64,000 nucleotides of DNA. Origin: Paenibacillus melissococcoides. GTDB lineage: Bacteria > Bacillota > Bacilli > Paenibacillales > Paenibacillaceae. The stretch is taken from assembly GCA_944800085.1 (NCBI GenBank), contig CALYLO010000003.1, positions 124,001-188,000 of the forward strand. The letters are read 5' to 3'. The notes under the pieces were generated by a model. The model made no database searches, was not told where the DNA came from, and worked only from the letters and a program-made list of their open reading frames with translations. A program made the position numbers and the translations under genes. This document shows, piece by piece, positions 18,201 through 25,870 of this stretch; position 1 is the stretch's first letter; every line of letters starts with the position of its first letter.

Positions 18201-18350
18201 GACGCCGACGCGGAGCTTACCGCCGCCATTCAGGCGTTCGATGGGACGCTGCGCGATAATGTGCTGGTCAATTCGGTCACCTTCGGCGCAGTCGAAGGCA
18301 TGGATACGATCGAAGTCGGTTCCAAGACGATCCGGGTGCGGATATCGTAA
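15258..18350 (+). CDS. ileS: Isoleucine--tRNA ligase (long form)
   Basis: A class I aminoacyl-tRNA synthetase charging tRNA-Ile, with an editing domain. The 1030-residue product has PHIGH at residues 53-57 and KMSKS at 590-594, CP1 editing motifs (AWTTTPWTLPAHAALA) and the anticodon-binding C-terminal half. It is about 110 residues longer than the B. subtilis enzyme; this size and the sequence around HIGH suggest the eukaryote-like IleRS2 type, often mupirocin-tolerant. GTG at 15258 after AAGGAAGAGG is chosen; the ATG at 15195 lies inside the intron's domain VI. It is controlled by the T-box leader upstream, from which the intron now separates it. Confidence 0.93.
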   Translation: MKKVDVKERARERELRVLQRWNEQNTFQKSIEQREGKPNYVFYEGPPTANGAPHIGHMLGRVIKDFVGRYKTMTGYRVLRKAGWDTHGLPVELGVEKQLGISGKQEIENYGVEKFVKKCKASVFEYEKQWRELTEAIGYWTNMDDPYITLDNRYIESVWHILSTIHNKGLLYRGHRVSPYCPCCQTTLSSHEVAQGYETVKDLSATVKFKLKDSGEYVLAWTTTPWTLPAHAALAMNPDMDYVRAQQEDGVYIVAKNLVDDVMQGEYTILSEHKGAEFIGKTYDAPFTYIKPEKGHLIVAAGFVTDASGTGIVHMAPAHGEDDYKSCRDNGISFVSVVDTHGRYTPEVTDFAGRFVKDCDIDIVKALSEQKTLYSKEKYEHSYPFCWRCKSPLLYYATESWFIKTTAVKDQLIENNSKVDWYPSHIREGRFGNFLEDLVDWNISRNRYWGTPLNVWVCSSCKEEYSPGSRQDMIARAAGPVSEDIELHKPYVDEVKLRCPHCEHGVMERTPEVIDVWFDSGSMPFAQFHYPFGNEQAFREQYPADMISEGIDQTRGWFFSLLAVSTLFTGQAPYKAVIATGHILDENGQKMSKSKGNVIDPWEIINEYGTDAFRWALLSDSAPWNSKRFSKQIVAEAKSKVIDTLVNTHAFYVLYANIDQYDAQAYEERTSANKLDRWILSRLHSLIGTVTKGLEANDFLNPARAIEAYVDELSNWYIRRSRDRFWGSGMTDDKLSAYQTLRKVLLTLAKLVAPYAPMVADDIYVNLGGERESVHLDDYPRADASLIDTELEQDMETARQIVELARNVRNETGIKTRQPLSELIISLDRPFHLADYEAVIQDEINVKQIRLETSDSGFVDFVLKLNLKVAGKKYGKNVGPMQNALKSMPADETRRIVEQGQWTFTAADGEELTVTRDELLVEKQAKAGFASASGYQMTVALNTEITPELEQEGWVREVVRGIQDTRKKLDLPIEKRVDLVIDADAELTAAIQAFDGTLRDNVLVNSVTFGAVEGMDTIEVGSKTIRVRIS

Positions 18351-18444
18351 TGCCCTTCGGGCGGATCGATTCTGTGCGGAATGAGCAGCCTGACTCGTGG
18401 CAACAATAAGACAGGCGCTTGAATCCGGAATGTGGCATGGAAGA

Positions 18445-18487
18445 AGAGCGTGGACCTTGGGGGAACCGGAAGGTCACGCTCTTTTTT
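18445..18487 (+). terminator. Intrinsic terminator after ileS
   Basis: AGAGCGTGGACCTT pairs with AAGGTCACGCTCT (one bulge) across a ten-base loop, followed by six T. Confidence 0.85.
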
Positions 18488-18523
18488 GTCATTCGGCTTG
18501 TACGAGGGAGGCGTAATATTGGC

Positions 18524-18919
18524 ATGCGCAAACAAGATGAGAAGGATAAGCGGGACATTCGAACCGAGAAGGAAAAAATTTGTACGGAACTTCCTGCCGA
18601 TGTGCCGCAAACTGAGTGGGAAGAACGAAAAATGATGAAGACGATTCATGATTATACGGTCAGTCTGGCGCAAAAAATGGAGAAATCCCGCCTGGACGAG
18701 TATACGGCATTGCTCTTCAATCCGCGCAAGCTGATCTGGGTCAATCTGATGGGCGGCATCGCGCGGGGAGTCGGTATCGCCATCGGAGTCACGTTGTTCA
18801 CCGCTCTGATTGCCTATATTTTACAGCTCCTCGGCGCCTTGAACTTGCCGATTATCGGCGATTTCATTGCGGATCTCGTCCACATCGTGCAGCGCCAGCT
18901 GGATACGAAGATGTATTGA
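18524..18919 (+). CDS. DUF5665 family membrane protein
   Basis: A 131-residue protein with a charged, lysine/glutamate-rich N-terminal half and a C-terminal domain starting LLFNPRKLIWVNLMGGIARG, which matches the DUF5665 pattern: one or two hydrophobic segments (GIAIGVTLFTALIAYILQLL) then an amphipathic tail (DFIADLVHIVQRQLD). Function unknown. ATG at 18524 follows GGGAGG at slightly long spacing; the frame is open upstream into the ileS terminator, which argues against an earlier start. It converges on the DksA-like gene with a 17-base gap. Confidence 0.75.
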   Translation: MRKQDEKDKRDIRTEKEKICTELPADVPQTEWEERKMMKTIHDYTVSLAQKMEKSRLDEYTALLFNPRKLIWVNLMGGIARGVGIAIGVTLFTALIAYILQLLGALNLPIIGDFIADLVHIVQRQLDTKMY

Positions 18920-18936
18920 GCCGGGCGAGCGAACTT

Positions 18937-19704
18937 TTAATGATAAGCATCGCCGGTATCATCGGAGCCGTCCTGCGAATAACCTGTCTCATCGGGCTCG
19001 AGCAGCGGCTCTCCTTCCCCGCTGTCCATATAGTGACGGTACCGCCGATTGCGAACGATGTACACATCGCTTCCGGTCATATCCGTGGCGAGGAAGCTCT
19101 CGAACGATTCGACGAAGCCGTCGACATCGTCGGACGCTTCGATGTACATATTGTCATAGTCATCGATATTGCCATCTTCCTGCATCGCCGGAGTGTTCGA
19201 CGTGCCCCACGATTCGACAATCTGCCAGGCGTCCTCCCCGTCGAAGCCGTTCTGGGTATCCAATTCATCCAGACTGGTGCGCCCGAAGGGAGGCATCAGG
19301 AATTGCTCCTCCACCGGCCGGCGATCGGACACTTGGCGCTGCGGCTCATGCTCGATGCAGTACATCGTAAAAGGCACGGCTTCTAACCGCTCGAAAGGAA
19401 TCGGGCGCCCGCAGACGGCGCAAATGCCGTAAGTGCCCTTATCGATCTGCTCCAGGGCGTCGTGAATGCGGTTGAGCAGAAATTCATCATGCTCGTTCAA
19501 GGCGATGTCCTTGCCCCGTTCGTACAGTTCGGTGGCGACATCCCCCGGGTGATTGTCGACATTGGACAATTCTCCGGTATTTTCGCGGAGCGAACCGGAT
19601 AGTCCGTAATGGTTGTTGTCGGCCAGCTTGCGGCTAAGTTGAGCCTCTTTGTCGCGCAGCATCTGCTTGAGCGACTCCAATTGCTGTGATGTTAACGAAT
19701 TCAT
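18937..19704 (-). CDS. TraR/DksA-type zinc-finger protein, YteA/YlyA family
   Basis: A 255-residue protein with an N-terminal coiled coil (LTSQQLESLKQMLRDKEAQL) and a DksA-type zinc finger near residues 95-120. The finger reads GICAVCGRPIPFERLEAVP followed by YCIEHE; the last ligand position is His rather than Cys. YlyA of B. subtilis, at the same locus, binds RNA polymerase and modulates sigma-G transcription; this longer protein resembles YteA more. The C-terminal ~120 residues are acidic and likely disordered. AAGGAAGGAGT lies upstream of the ATG. It runs against its neighbours, unlike the rest of the locus. Confidence 0.85.
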   Translation of the reverse strand: MNSLTSQQLESLKQMLRDKEAQLSRKLADNNHYGLSGSLRENTGELSNVDNHPGDVATELYERGKDIALNEHDEFLLNRIHDALEQIDKGTYGICAVCGRPIPFERLEAVPFTMYCIEHEPQRQVSDRRPVEEQFLMPPFGRTSLDELDTQNGFDGEDAWQIVESWGTSNTPAMQEDGNIDDYDNMYIEASDDVDGFVESFESFLATDMTGSDVYIVRNRRYRHYMDSGEGEPLLEPDETGYSQDGSDDTGDAYH

Positions 19705-19800
19705 GGCAGCCGTACTCCTTCCTTAAGGTGTCGTCTGCTTTATAGCATGTGCGATCGGGCGGAAAAACTACGTGGAAAAACGGTGACGGATTGGGTTGTA

Positions 19801-19831
19801 TTGGACGTTATTTTTCAACCTGTGATACAAT
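19801..19831 (+). promoter_or_regulatory. Candidate promoter for lspA-rluD
   Basis: TTGGAC (19801-19806), 19-base spacer, TGA-TACAAT (19823-19831), an extended -10 element. It lies between the divergent dksA-like gene and lspA. Confidence 0.5.
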
Positions 19832-19899
19832 GAGCGGGGAGTCCGTGCCGTTCGGCCCCCATTTTGAGTTCAGCTTACATCCTGTAAATGAGGTGACAA

Positions 19900-20445
19900 T
19901 TGTCTGTGTGGTACTACCTTATCGCTTTGATCGTGTTCCTCATCGATCAAGGCACGAAATGGGTTATCGCGACCCGATTGACGCTATATGAGCAAATTCC
20001 GGTAATCGGCAATTTTTTCTTAATCACGTCGCATCGCAATACAGGAGCCGCTTTCAGCATCCTTGAAGATCAGCGCTGGTTTTTCGTCATTGTCACGATC
20101 GTTGTCGCTATCGGAATCATTTGGTATATGTACAAAATCCGGCATCAGCAAGGGCATATTTTGCCCATCGGCCTGAGTCTTATCCTTGGAGGAGCGCTCG
20201 GCAATTTCCTTGATCGGCTGCTGACGGGCGAGGTTGTCGATTTTCTTCAATTTAATTTCGGAACGTATACGTTCCCGATCTTCAATGTCGCCGATATGGG
20301 CATTACGATCGGCGTCGGCTTGGTATTGCTTGACGCGATGCTGTCCGTGAAGCGGGAAAAGGCGCTCGAGGCGGAGATTCAGCGGCATGAAGCCGAGCAA
20401 GGCCGTCCAGAAGACGGACAATCGAAGGAAGGATCGGCGCAATGA
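19900..20445 (+). CDS. lspA: Lipoprotein signal peptidase II
   Basis: A polytopic membrane aspartic protease that removes signal peptides from prolipoproteins; several lipoproteins encoded in this window would be substrates. Catalytic aspartates are in GNFLDRL (D105) and FNVADM (D132), with four transmembrane segments and the NTGAAFSIL motif. The 181-residue product has a charged C-terminal extension of about 25 residues. TTG at 19900 follows GAGGTGA. Its stop overlaps the rluD start (ATGA). Confidence 0.95.
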   Translation: MSVWYYLIALIVFLIDQGTKWVIATRLTLYEQIPVIGNFFLITSHRNTGAAFSILEDQRWFFVIVTIVVAIGIIWYMYKIRHQQGHILPIGLSLILGGALGNFLDRLLTGEVVDFLQFNFGTYTFPIFNVADMGITIGVGLVLLDAMLSVKREKALEAEIQRHEAEQGRPEDGQSKEGSAQ

Positions 20446-21413
20446 CAGACTTACGAACACCATCGTCAGAGGAAGAAAATCAAGAAGGCTTGGAACAAGA
20501 TGCGCTGCATTGGACGGTAACCGAGGCGGAAGCCGGGGAGCGCATCGATAAATACATAACCGAATCGTTGGAGGAACCGGTATCCCGTTCGCAGGTGCAG
20601 CTCTGGATTCGGGACGCTCATTTGCTTGTGAACGGGCGGAGCGTCAAGCCGAATTACAAGGTCAGCTCCGGCGACGGGATCAAGCTGCGGATTCCGGAGC
20701 CGGCTTCGACGGATATTGTGCCGGAGGCGATTCCGCTCGATATTTATTATGAGGATGCCGATGTCATCGTCATCAACAAACCGCGGGGAATGGTGGTTCA
20801 TCCCGCGCCGGGTCATCTGTCGGGAACGGTGGTGAACGCCCTTATGCACCACTGCAGCGATCTGTCCGGCATTAACGGCGAGCTTCGTCCCGGCATCGTG
20901 CATCGCATTGACAAGGATACGTCCGGCCTCCTGATGGCAGCCAAGAACGACCGCGCCCATGCGGAGCTGGCGGCTCAGTTAAAGGCGCACACGGTGCTGC
21001 GGAAATATAAGGCGCTCGTTCACGGCAATCTGGCGCATGATCAAGGCACGATTGACGCGCCGATCGGCCGGGATCCGCATGACCGGAAAATGTTCGCGGT
21101 GACCGACCGCAACAGCAAGCGGGCGGTGACCCATTTCCAGGTGGCCGAGAGGTTCGGGGATGTCACGTTGGTGGAGCTGCAATTGGAGACGGGGAGAACC
21201 CACCAGATTCGCGTCCATATGAAATATATCGGCCATCCGCTCGTCGGTGATCCGATGTATACGCGCGGCGTGCGCGGCATCACGATGGACGGCCAAGCCC
21301 TGCATGCGGCCACCTTAGGGTTCATTCATCCTGCCAGCGGTCAATTGCTGCAGTTCGAGGCTCCGCTGCCGGACGATATGGAGCATCTGCTGTACATGCT
21401 GCGCAACCGGTAA
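20442..21413 (+). CDS. rluD: RluA-family 23S rRNA pseudouridine synthase (RluD/YlyB)
   Basis: Converts uridines of 23S rRNA to pseudouridine. The 323-residue product has an N-terminal S4 domain (about residues 32-95, SRSQVQLWIRDAHLLVNG) and the catalytic domain with HRIDKDTSGLLM, where D157 is the expected nucleophile, plus GRTHQIRVHMKYIGHPLVGD. ATG at 20442 overlaps the lspA stop. Substrate sites are inferred from the family. Confidence 0.93.
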   Translation: MTDLRTPSSEEENQEGLEQDALHWTVTEAEAGERIDKYITESLEEPVSRSQVQLWIRDAHLLVNGRSVKPNYKVSSGDGIKLRIPEPASTDIVPEAIPLDIYYEDADVIVINKPRGMVVHPAPGHLSGTVVNALMHHCSDLSGINGELRPGIVHRIDKDTSGLLMAAKNDRAHAELAAQLKAHTVLRKYKALVHGNLAHDQGTIDAPIGRDPHDRKMFAVTDRNSKRAVTHFQVAERFGDVTLVELQLETGRTHQIRVHMKYIGHPLVGDPMYTRGVRGITMDGQALHAATLGFIHPASGQLLQFEAPLPDDMEHLLYMLRNR

Positions 21414-21455
21414 GACGGAACCGAAGACGATCTTCTCCCGGTTCAAGAAAACGTA

Positions 21456-21484
21456 TTGACAAGTCGCGAGCAAAGTGGGATAAT
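21456..21484 (+). promoter_or_regulatory. Sigma-A promoter of the pyr operon
   Basis: TTGACA (21456-21461), 17-base spacer, GATAAT (21479-21484). Transcription would start near 21491, shortly before the PyrR-binding element. Confidence 0.8.
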
Positions 21485-21504
21485 TCATAGCGAACCAAAT
21501 ATTG

Positions 21505-21697
21505 AACCTTTAAATCAGTCCCGAGAGGCTGGCAAGGTAACGTTCGTAACGAGAAGATTCGTGACGCGAGAGAACGGAGGGGTATGGTCTGCCCGTGAGC
21601 AGAGTACTCTTCGTCAACCTATCTCTTGCTGGATGTCGCGGCCTTCTGCGCTGTCATCAAGTAATGGACTCCTTGCCTGTGGGCAAGGAGTTTTTTT
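21505..21697 (+). promoter_or_regulatory. pyr attenuator leader with PyrR-binding element
   Basis: AGTCCCGAGAGGCT at 21517-21530 matches the known PyrR-binding loop. Flanking CCTT (near 21507) and AAGG (near 21534) can close the anti-antiterminator stem. The leader ends in a perfect terminator: ACTCCTTGCC (21668-21677), loop TGTG, GGCAAGGAGT (21682-21691) and a T-run to 21697. When UMP-bound PyrR holds the element, the terminator forms. Only one such leader is seen in the operon, against three in B. subtilis. Confidence 0.9.
21668..21697 (+). terminator. pyr leader attenuator terminator
   Basis: A ten-bp perfect stem with a four-base loop and seven T, upstream of pyrR. Confidence 0.92.
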
Positions 21698-21726
21698 GTG
21701 CCCCGCGATGTGAATGGTAATAATAA

Positions 21727-22323
<597 letters not shown>

Positions 22324-22328
22324 TCAAC

Positions 22329-23240
22329 ATGGCGGTAGTTCAACTGGAGCGTTCTCTGAAAGAACGGAGCTTGCTTGGTTTGAAGGAGATGAGCAAGCAG
22401 GAAATGGAGTCCATTTTGGACCGTGCCGATTACTGGAATCGTCAGCCCAACAAAGTAAGCCATGTGCTCAAGGACAAATTCGCCACGAATCTGTTCTTCG
22501 AGAGCAGCACCCGAACCCGCTGTTCGTTCGAAGTGGCCGAGAAGCGGCTCGGCGCGGAAGTCATTAATTTCACGGCCCAGGCTTCCAGTGTGGAAAAGGG
22601 AGAATCCATCTATGATACGGTGCGGACGCTCGAATCGATGGGGATGGATGCGGGCGTTATCCGCCTGAAGCCGGTAGGTCTCTTGGAACAAATTGCGGAG
22701 CGGGTCAAAATGCCGCTGGTCAATGCCGGAGACGGCAACAACGAGCATCCGACGCAGGCGCTCCTGGATATGTACACGATGCGGAAGCATTTCGGAGAGC
22801 TGTCGGGGCTGAACGTCGCTATCGTGGGCGATATTCAGCATAGCCGGGTGGCGCGCTCGAATCTGTGGGCGCTGCGGAAGTTCGGAGCGAACGTCAGCTT
22901 CTGCGCGCCGGAGCATATGCGGGCGAACGACCTGGATGCCCCGTATATCCCAATAGAAGAAGCGGTGCAGGCCGATGTCGTCATGATGCTGCGCCTTCAA
23001 CTGGAGCGGCACGAAGGGGATAAGGTGGGGCCGGCGGAGCAATATCGGGCCCAGTATGGATTGACACTTGAACGCGTTGCAGGAATGAAGCCGCATAGCA
23101 TCATTATGCATCCGGCTCCGGTGAACCGCAATGTCGAAATCGACGACGCGGTGGTGGAATGCGAACAGGCGCGCATCTTTGACCAGATGGCAAATGGAGT
23201 GCCGGTGCGGATGGCGGTAATGGAGCGAGCTATGGCGTAA
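22329..23240 (+). CDS. pyrB: Aspartate carbamoyltransferase catalytic subunit
   Basis: Condenses carbamoyl phosphate with aspartate, the committed step of pyrimidine synthesis. The 303-residue product has the carbamoyl-phosphate loop FFESSTRTRCSFEVAEKRLG and the HPTQALLDMYT motif, both diagnostic. No regulatory pyrI is nearby, as in other Firmicutes. ATG at 22329 follows CAGGGGGTAATC, five bases after pyrR. Confidence 0.96.
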   Translation: MAVVQLERSLKERSLLGLKEMSKQEMESILDRADYWNRQPNKVSHVLKDKFATNLFFESSTRTRCSFEVAEKRLGAEVINFTAQASSVEKGESIYDTVRTLESMGMDAGVIRLKPVGLLEQIAERVKMPLVNAGDGNNEHPTQALLDMYTMRKHFGELSGLNVAIVGDIQHSRVARSNLWALRKFGANVSFCAPEHMRANDLDAPYIPIEEAVQADVVMMLRLQLERHEGDKVGPAEQYRAQYGLTLERVAGMKPHSIIMHPAPVNRNVEIDDAVVECEQARIFDQMANGVPVRMAVMERAMA

Positions 23241-23310
23241 CCCTGCCGCGGCGCGGGCAGGTTGCTGAGATAGTCGGAGTCAAGTACAGAGATGAGAGGG
23301 GATCGTCTTC

Positions 23311-24588
23311 ATGTTAGTGATTGCGAATGCGAACATATTAAATGAAGCAGGCGAACTTCAGCTTGCGGACTTATGGATAGAGGATGGACAAATTAAAAAA
23401 ATCGTTCCGGCCGGCTCGGAACCGGCCGGAACGGCGGAAGTACGCGATGTGCAGGGGAAATTCGTCTCGGCGGGCTTCATCGATATGCATGTGCATTTGC
23501 GCGAGCCCGGCTTCGAACATAAGGAAACGATCGCTACCGGGACGCGTTCGGCTGCCAAAGGCGGCTTTACGACGATTGCCTGCATGCCGAATACCCGCCC
23601 GGTCCTGGGGACTGCCGAGACGATTCGCTCCATCTATGACAAAGCGGAGACGGAGGGCGTCGTGAAGGTGCTTCCGTACGGCTCCATCACGGTCAATGAG
23701 CTGGGCCGGGAGCTGACAGACTTCGCGGCCTTGAAGGAGGCCGGCGCGATTGGCTTCACCGATGACGGAGTCGGTGTCCAGAATGCGCAGATGATGAAGG
23801 ACGCCATGACCTTGGCCAAGGAGCTGGACATGCCCATCATCGCTCATTGCGAGGATGATTCGCTCGTCAAGGGGCGGGCGGTCACCGAAGGAGAGTTCGC
23901 CCGCAAGCACGGATTGAAGGGAATTCCGAATGAATCGGAAGCGATTCATGTCGGGCGGGACATTCTGCTCGCGGAAGCGACCGGTGTCCATTATCATGTG
24001 TGCCATGTGAGCACGGAGCAATCGATTCGCCTTATCCGGCAGGCGAAGCAGTTGGGCATCCGGGTCACTGCGGAAGTATGCCCGCATCATCTGCTGCTCT
24101 CCGATGAAGATATTCCGGGAATGGACGCGAACTGGAAGATGAACCCGCCGCTGCGCTCGCCTCGCGACGTCGCAGCCTGCATCGAAGCGCTGGAGGACGG
24201 AACGATTGATATTCTCGTCACTGACCATGCGCCGCATAGCGAAGAAGAGAAGGCCAAAGGAATGGAGCTGGCGCCTTTCGGGATCGTCGGACTGGAGACG
24301 GCATTCCCGCTGCTCTACACCCGCTTCGTGGCCACCGGGAAATGGACGCTGTCCTTCCTCATCCGGCGGATGACGACGGATCCGGCCAATGTATTCGGAC
24401 TCTCGGCCGGACGGTTGAAGCCGGGAGCGCCTGCCGATATTACGGTCATTGACCTGGAGGCGGAGCATGAGGTGAACCCGGAAGAATTCCTGTCCAAAGG
24501 ACGGAACACGCCGTTCTCCGGATGGAAGCTGAAGGGATGGCCGGTCATGACGCTGGTAGAGGGACGCGTCGTATGGAGCAAGTCATAA
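23311..24588 (+). CDS. pyrC: Dihydroorotase
   Basis: A zinc amidohydrolase that closes carbamoyl aspartate to dihydroorotate. The 425-residue product is the class I type. Metal ligands are visible in DMHVHLREPGFEHKETIATG, in IAHCEDDSLV, in HVCHVSTEQS and in the catalytic DHAPHSEEEKAKG. ATG at 23311 follows GAGGGGATC. A 70-base gap separates it from pyrB. Confidence 0.96.
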   Translation: MLVIANANILNEAGELQLADLWIEDGQIKKIVPAGSEPAGTAEVRDVQGKFVSAGFIDMHVHLREPGFEHKETIATGTRSAAKGGFTTIACMPNTRPVLGTAETIRSIYDKAETEGVVKVLPYGSITVNELGRELTDFAALKEAGAIGFTDDGVGVQNAQMMKDAMTLAKELDMPIIAHCEDDSLVKGRAVTEGEFARKHGLKGIPNESEAIHVGRDILLAEATGVHYHVCHVSTEQSIRLIRQAKQLGIRVTAEVCPHHLLLSDEDIPGMDANWKMNPPLRSPRDVAACIEALEDGTIDILVTDHAPHSEEEKAKGMELAPFGIVGLETAFPLLYTRFVATGKWTLSFLIRRMTTDPANVFGLSAGRLKPGAPADITVIDLEAEHEVNPEEFLSKGRNTPFSGWKLKGWPVMTLVEGRVVWSKS

Positions 24589-24607
24589 AGCGGCCTCGGA
24601 CTATATC

Positions 24608-24641
24608 TTATACATCTCAAAAGCACGATTATACATCTCAA
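24608..24641 (+). repeat. Two 13-bp direct repeats upstream of carA
   Basis: TTATACATCTCAA occurs at 24608-24620 and again at 24629-24641, with starts exactly 21 bases apart (two helical turns). It lies in the 150-base gap between pyrC and carA, the largest gap inside the operon. It could be an operator or a remnant duplication; nothing else supports a function. Confidence 0.6.
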
Positions 24642-24738
24642 CGATTTCTTTTGATACCATCGTATTCTGGCTGTCAGGATACCGACATAATAGAATGACC
24701 GTCCCGCAAGGACCGACAGAGAGCGAGGAGTGAGAGAT

Positions 24739-25869
24739 ATGCAGACTAGATTATTATTGGAGGATGGCACGCTGTTCACGGGGTCCGGATTCGGCGCCGA
24801 CGGCGAGACGACGGGAGAGGTCGTGTTCAGCACCGGGATGACAGGATACCAGGAGGTGCTGTCCGACCCGTCCTACTGCGGTCAAATCGTGACGATGACC
24901 TACCCGCTTATCGGCAATTACGGCATTACCCGGGACGACTTCGAAGCGATCCGCCCGCATGTGCACGGCTTCGTCGTCCGCCGACATGAGCTGGTGCCCA
25001 GCAACTGGCGCGCCGAATATTCGGTCGACCGCCTGCTGAAGGAATACGGCGTCGTCGGCATCAGCGGCATCGATACGCGGATGCTTACCCGCAAGCTGCG
25101 CCACTACGGGACGATGAAGGGAATCCTGACGACCGGAAGCGAGCCGGTCGAAGCGCTGATGGAACGGCTTGCCGGCACGGAATCGCGCACGGACCAGGTC
25201 GCGCTGACTTCCACGAAGCATATTTACTCCAGCCCCGGCCATGGCCCGCGCATCGTGCTGGTAGACTATGGCGCGAAGACCGGAATTCTCAGAGAGCTGA
25301 CGAAGCGCGGCTGCGATGTCGTCGTCGTGCCGCATGATACGACGGCCGATGAGATTCGGCGCCTTCGTCCGGACGGCATTCAATTGTCGAACGGGCCTGG
25401 GGATCCGAAAAATGTGCCGCATGCGGTCGCTACCGTCCGCGAGCTTATCGGCGAATTCCCGTTGTTCGGCATCTGCCTCGGGCATCAAATCTTCGCGCTC
25501 GCTTGCGGAGCGGATACCGGCCGGCTGAAGTTCGGACACCGCGGGGGCAACCACCCGGTCAAAGAACTGGCGACGAACCGCTGCTATATTACATCGCAAA
25601 ATCATGGCTATACCGTATTGGAGGATTCCGTCAAGGGCACGGACCTGCAGGTTACCCATATCAATAATAACGACAAGACGATCGAAGGATTGAAGCATGC
25701 GACGGCGCCTGCCTTCTCGGTGCAGTATCATCCGGAAGCTTCGCCGGGACCGTATGACAGCAGCTATCTGTTCGACCAATTCCTCGATATGATTCGCGAG
25801 CATCAGAGCAATCGGACATCGGTACCGCGACAGGCGGAGCTGGCCGCACAGCTGAAAGGAGCGCGTTAA
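24739..25869 (+). CDS. carA: Carbamoyl-phosphate synthase small (glutaminase) subunit
   Basis: Releases ammonia from glutamine for carbamoyl phosphate synthesis by CarB. The 376-residue product has the N-terminal CPSase domain ([35 protein letters not shown]) and a class I glutamine amidotransferase domain with the nucleophile in [15 protein letters not shown] and the C-terminal [11 protein letters not shown]is-Glu pair. ATG at 24739 after GCGAGGAG is used; the GTG at 24730 is too close to the ribosome site. It ends one base before carB. Confidence 0.95.
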   Translation: MQTRLLLEDGTLFTGSGFGADGETTGEVVFSTGMTGYQEVLSDPSYCGQIVTMTYPLIGNYGITRDDFEAIRPHVHGFVVRRHELVPSNWRAEYSVDRLLKEYGVVGISGIDTRMLTRKLRHYGTMKGILTTGSEPVEALMERLAGTESRTDQVALTSTKHIYSSPGHGPRIVLVDYGAKTGILRELTKRGCDVVVVPHDTTADEIRRLRPDGIQLSNGPGDPKNVPHAVATVRELIGEFPLFGICLGHQIFALACGADTGRLKFGHRGGNHPVKELATNRCYITSQNHGYTVLEDSVKGTDLQVTHINNNDKTIEGLKHATAPAFSVQYHPEASPGPYDSSYLFDQFLDMIREHQSNRTSVPRQAELAAQLKGAR

Positions 25870-25870
25870 T

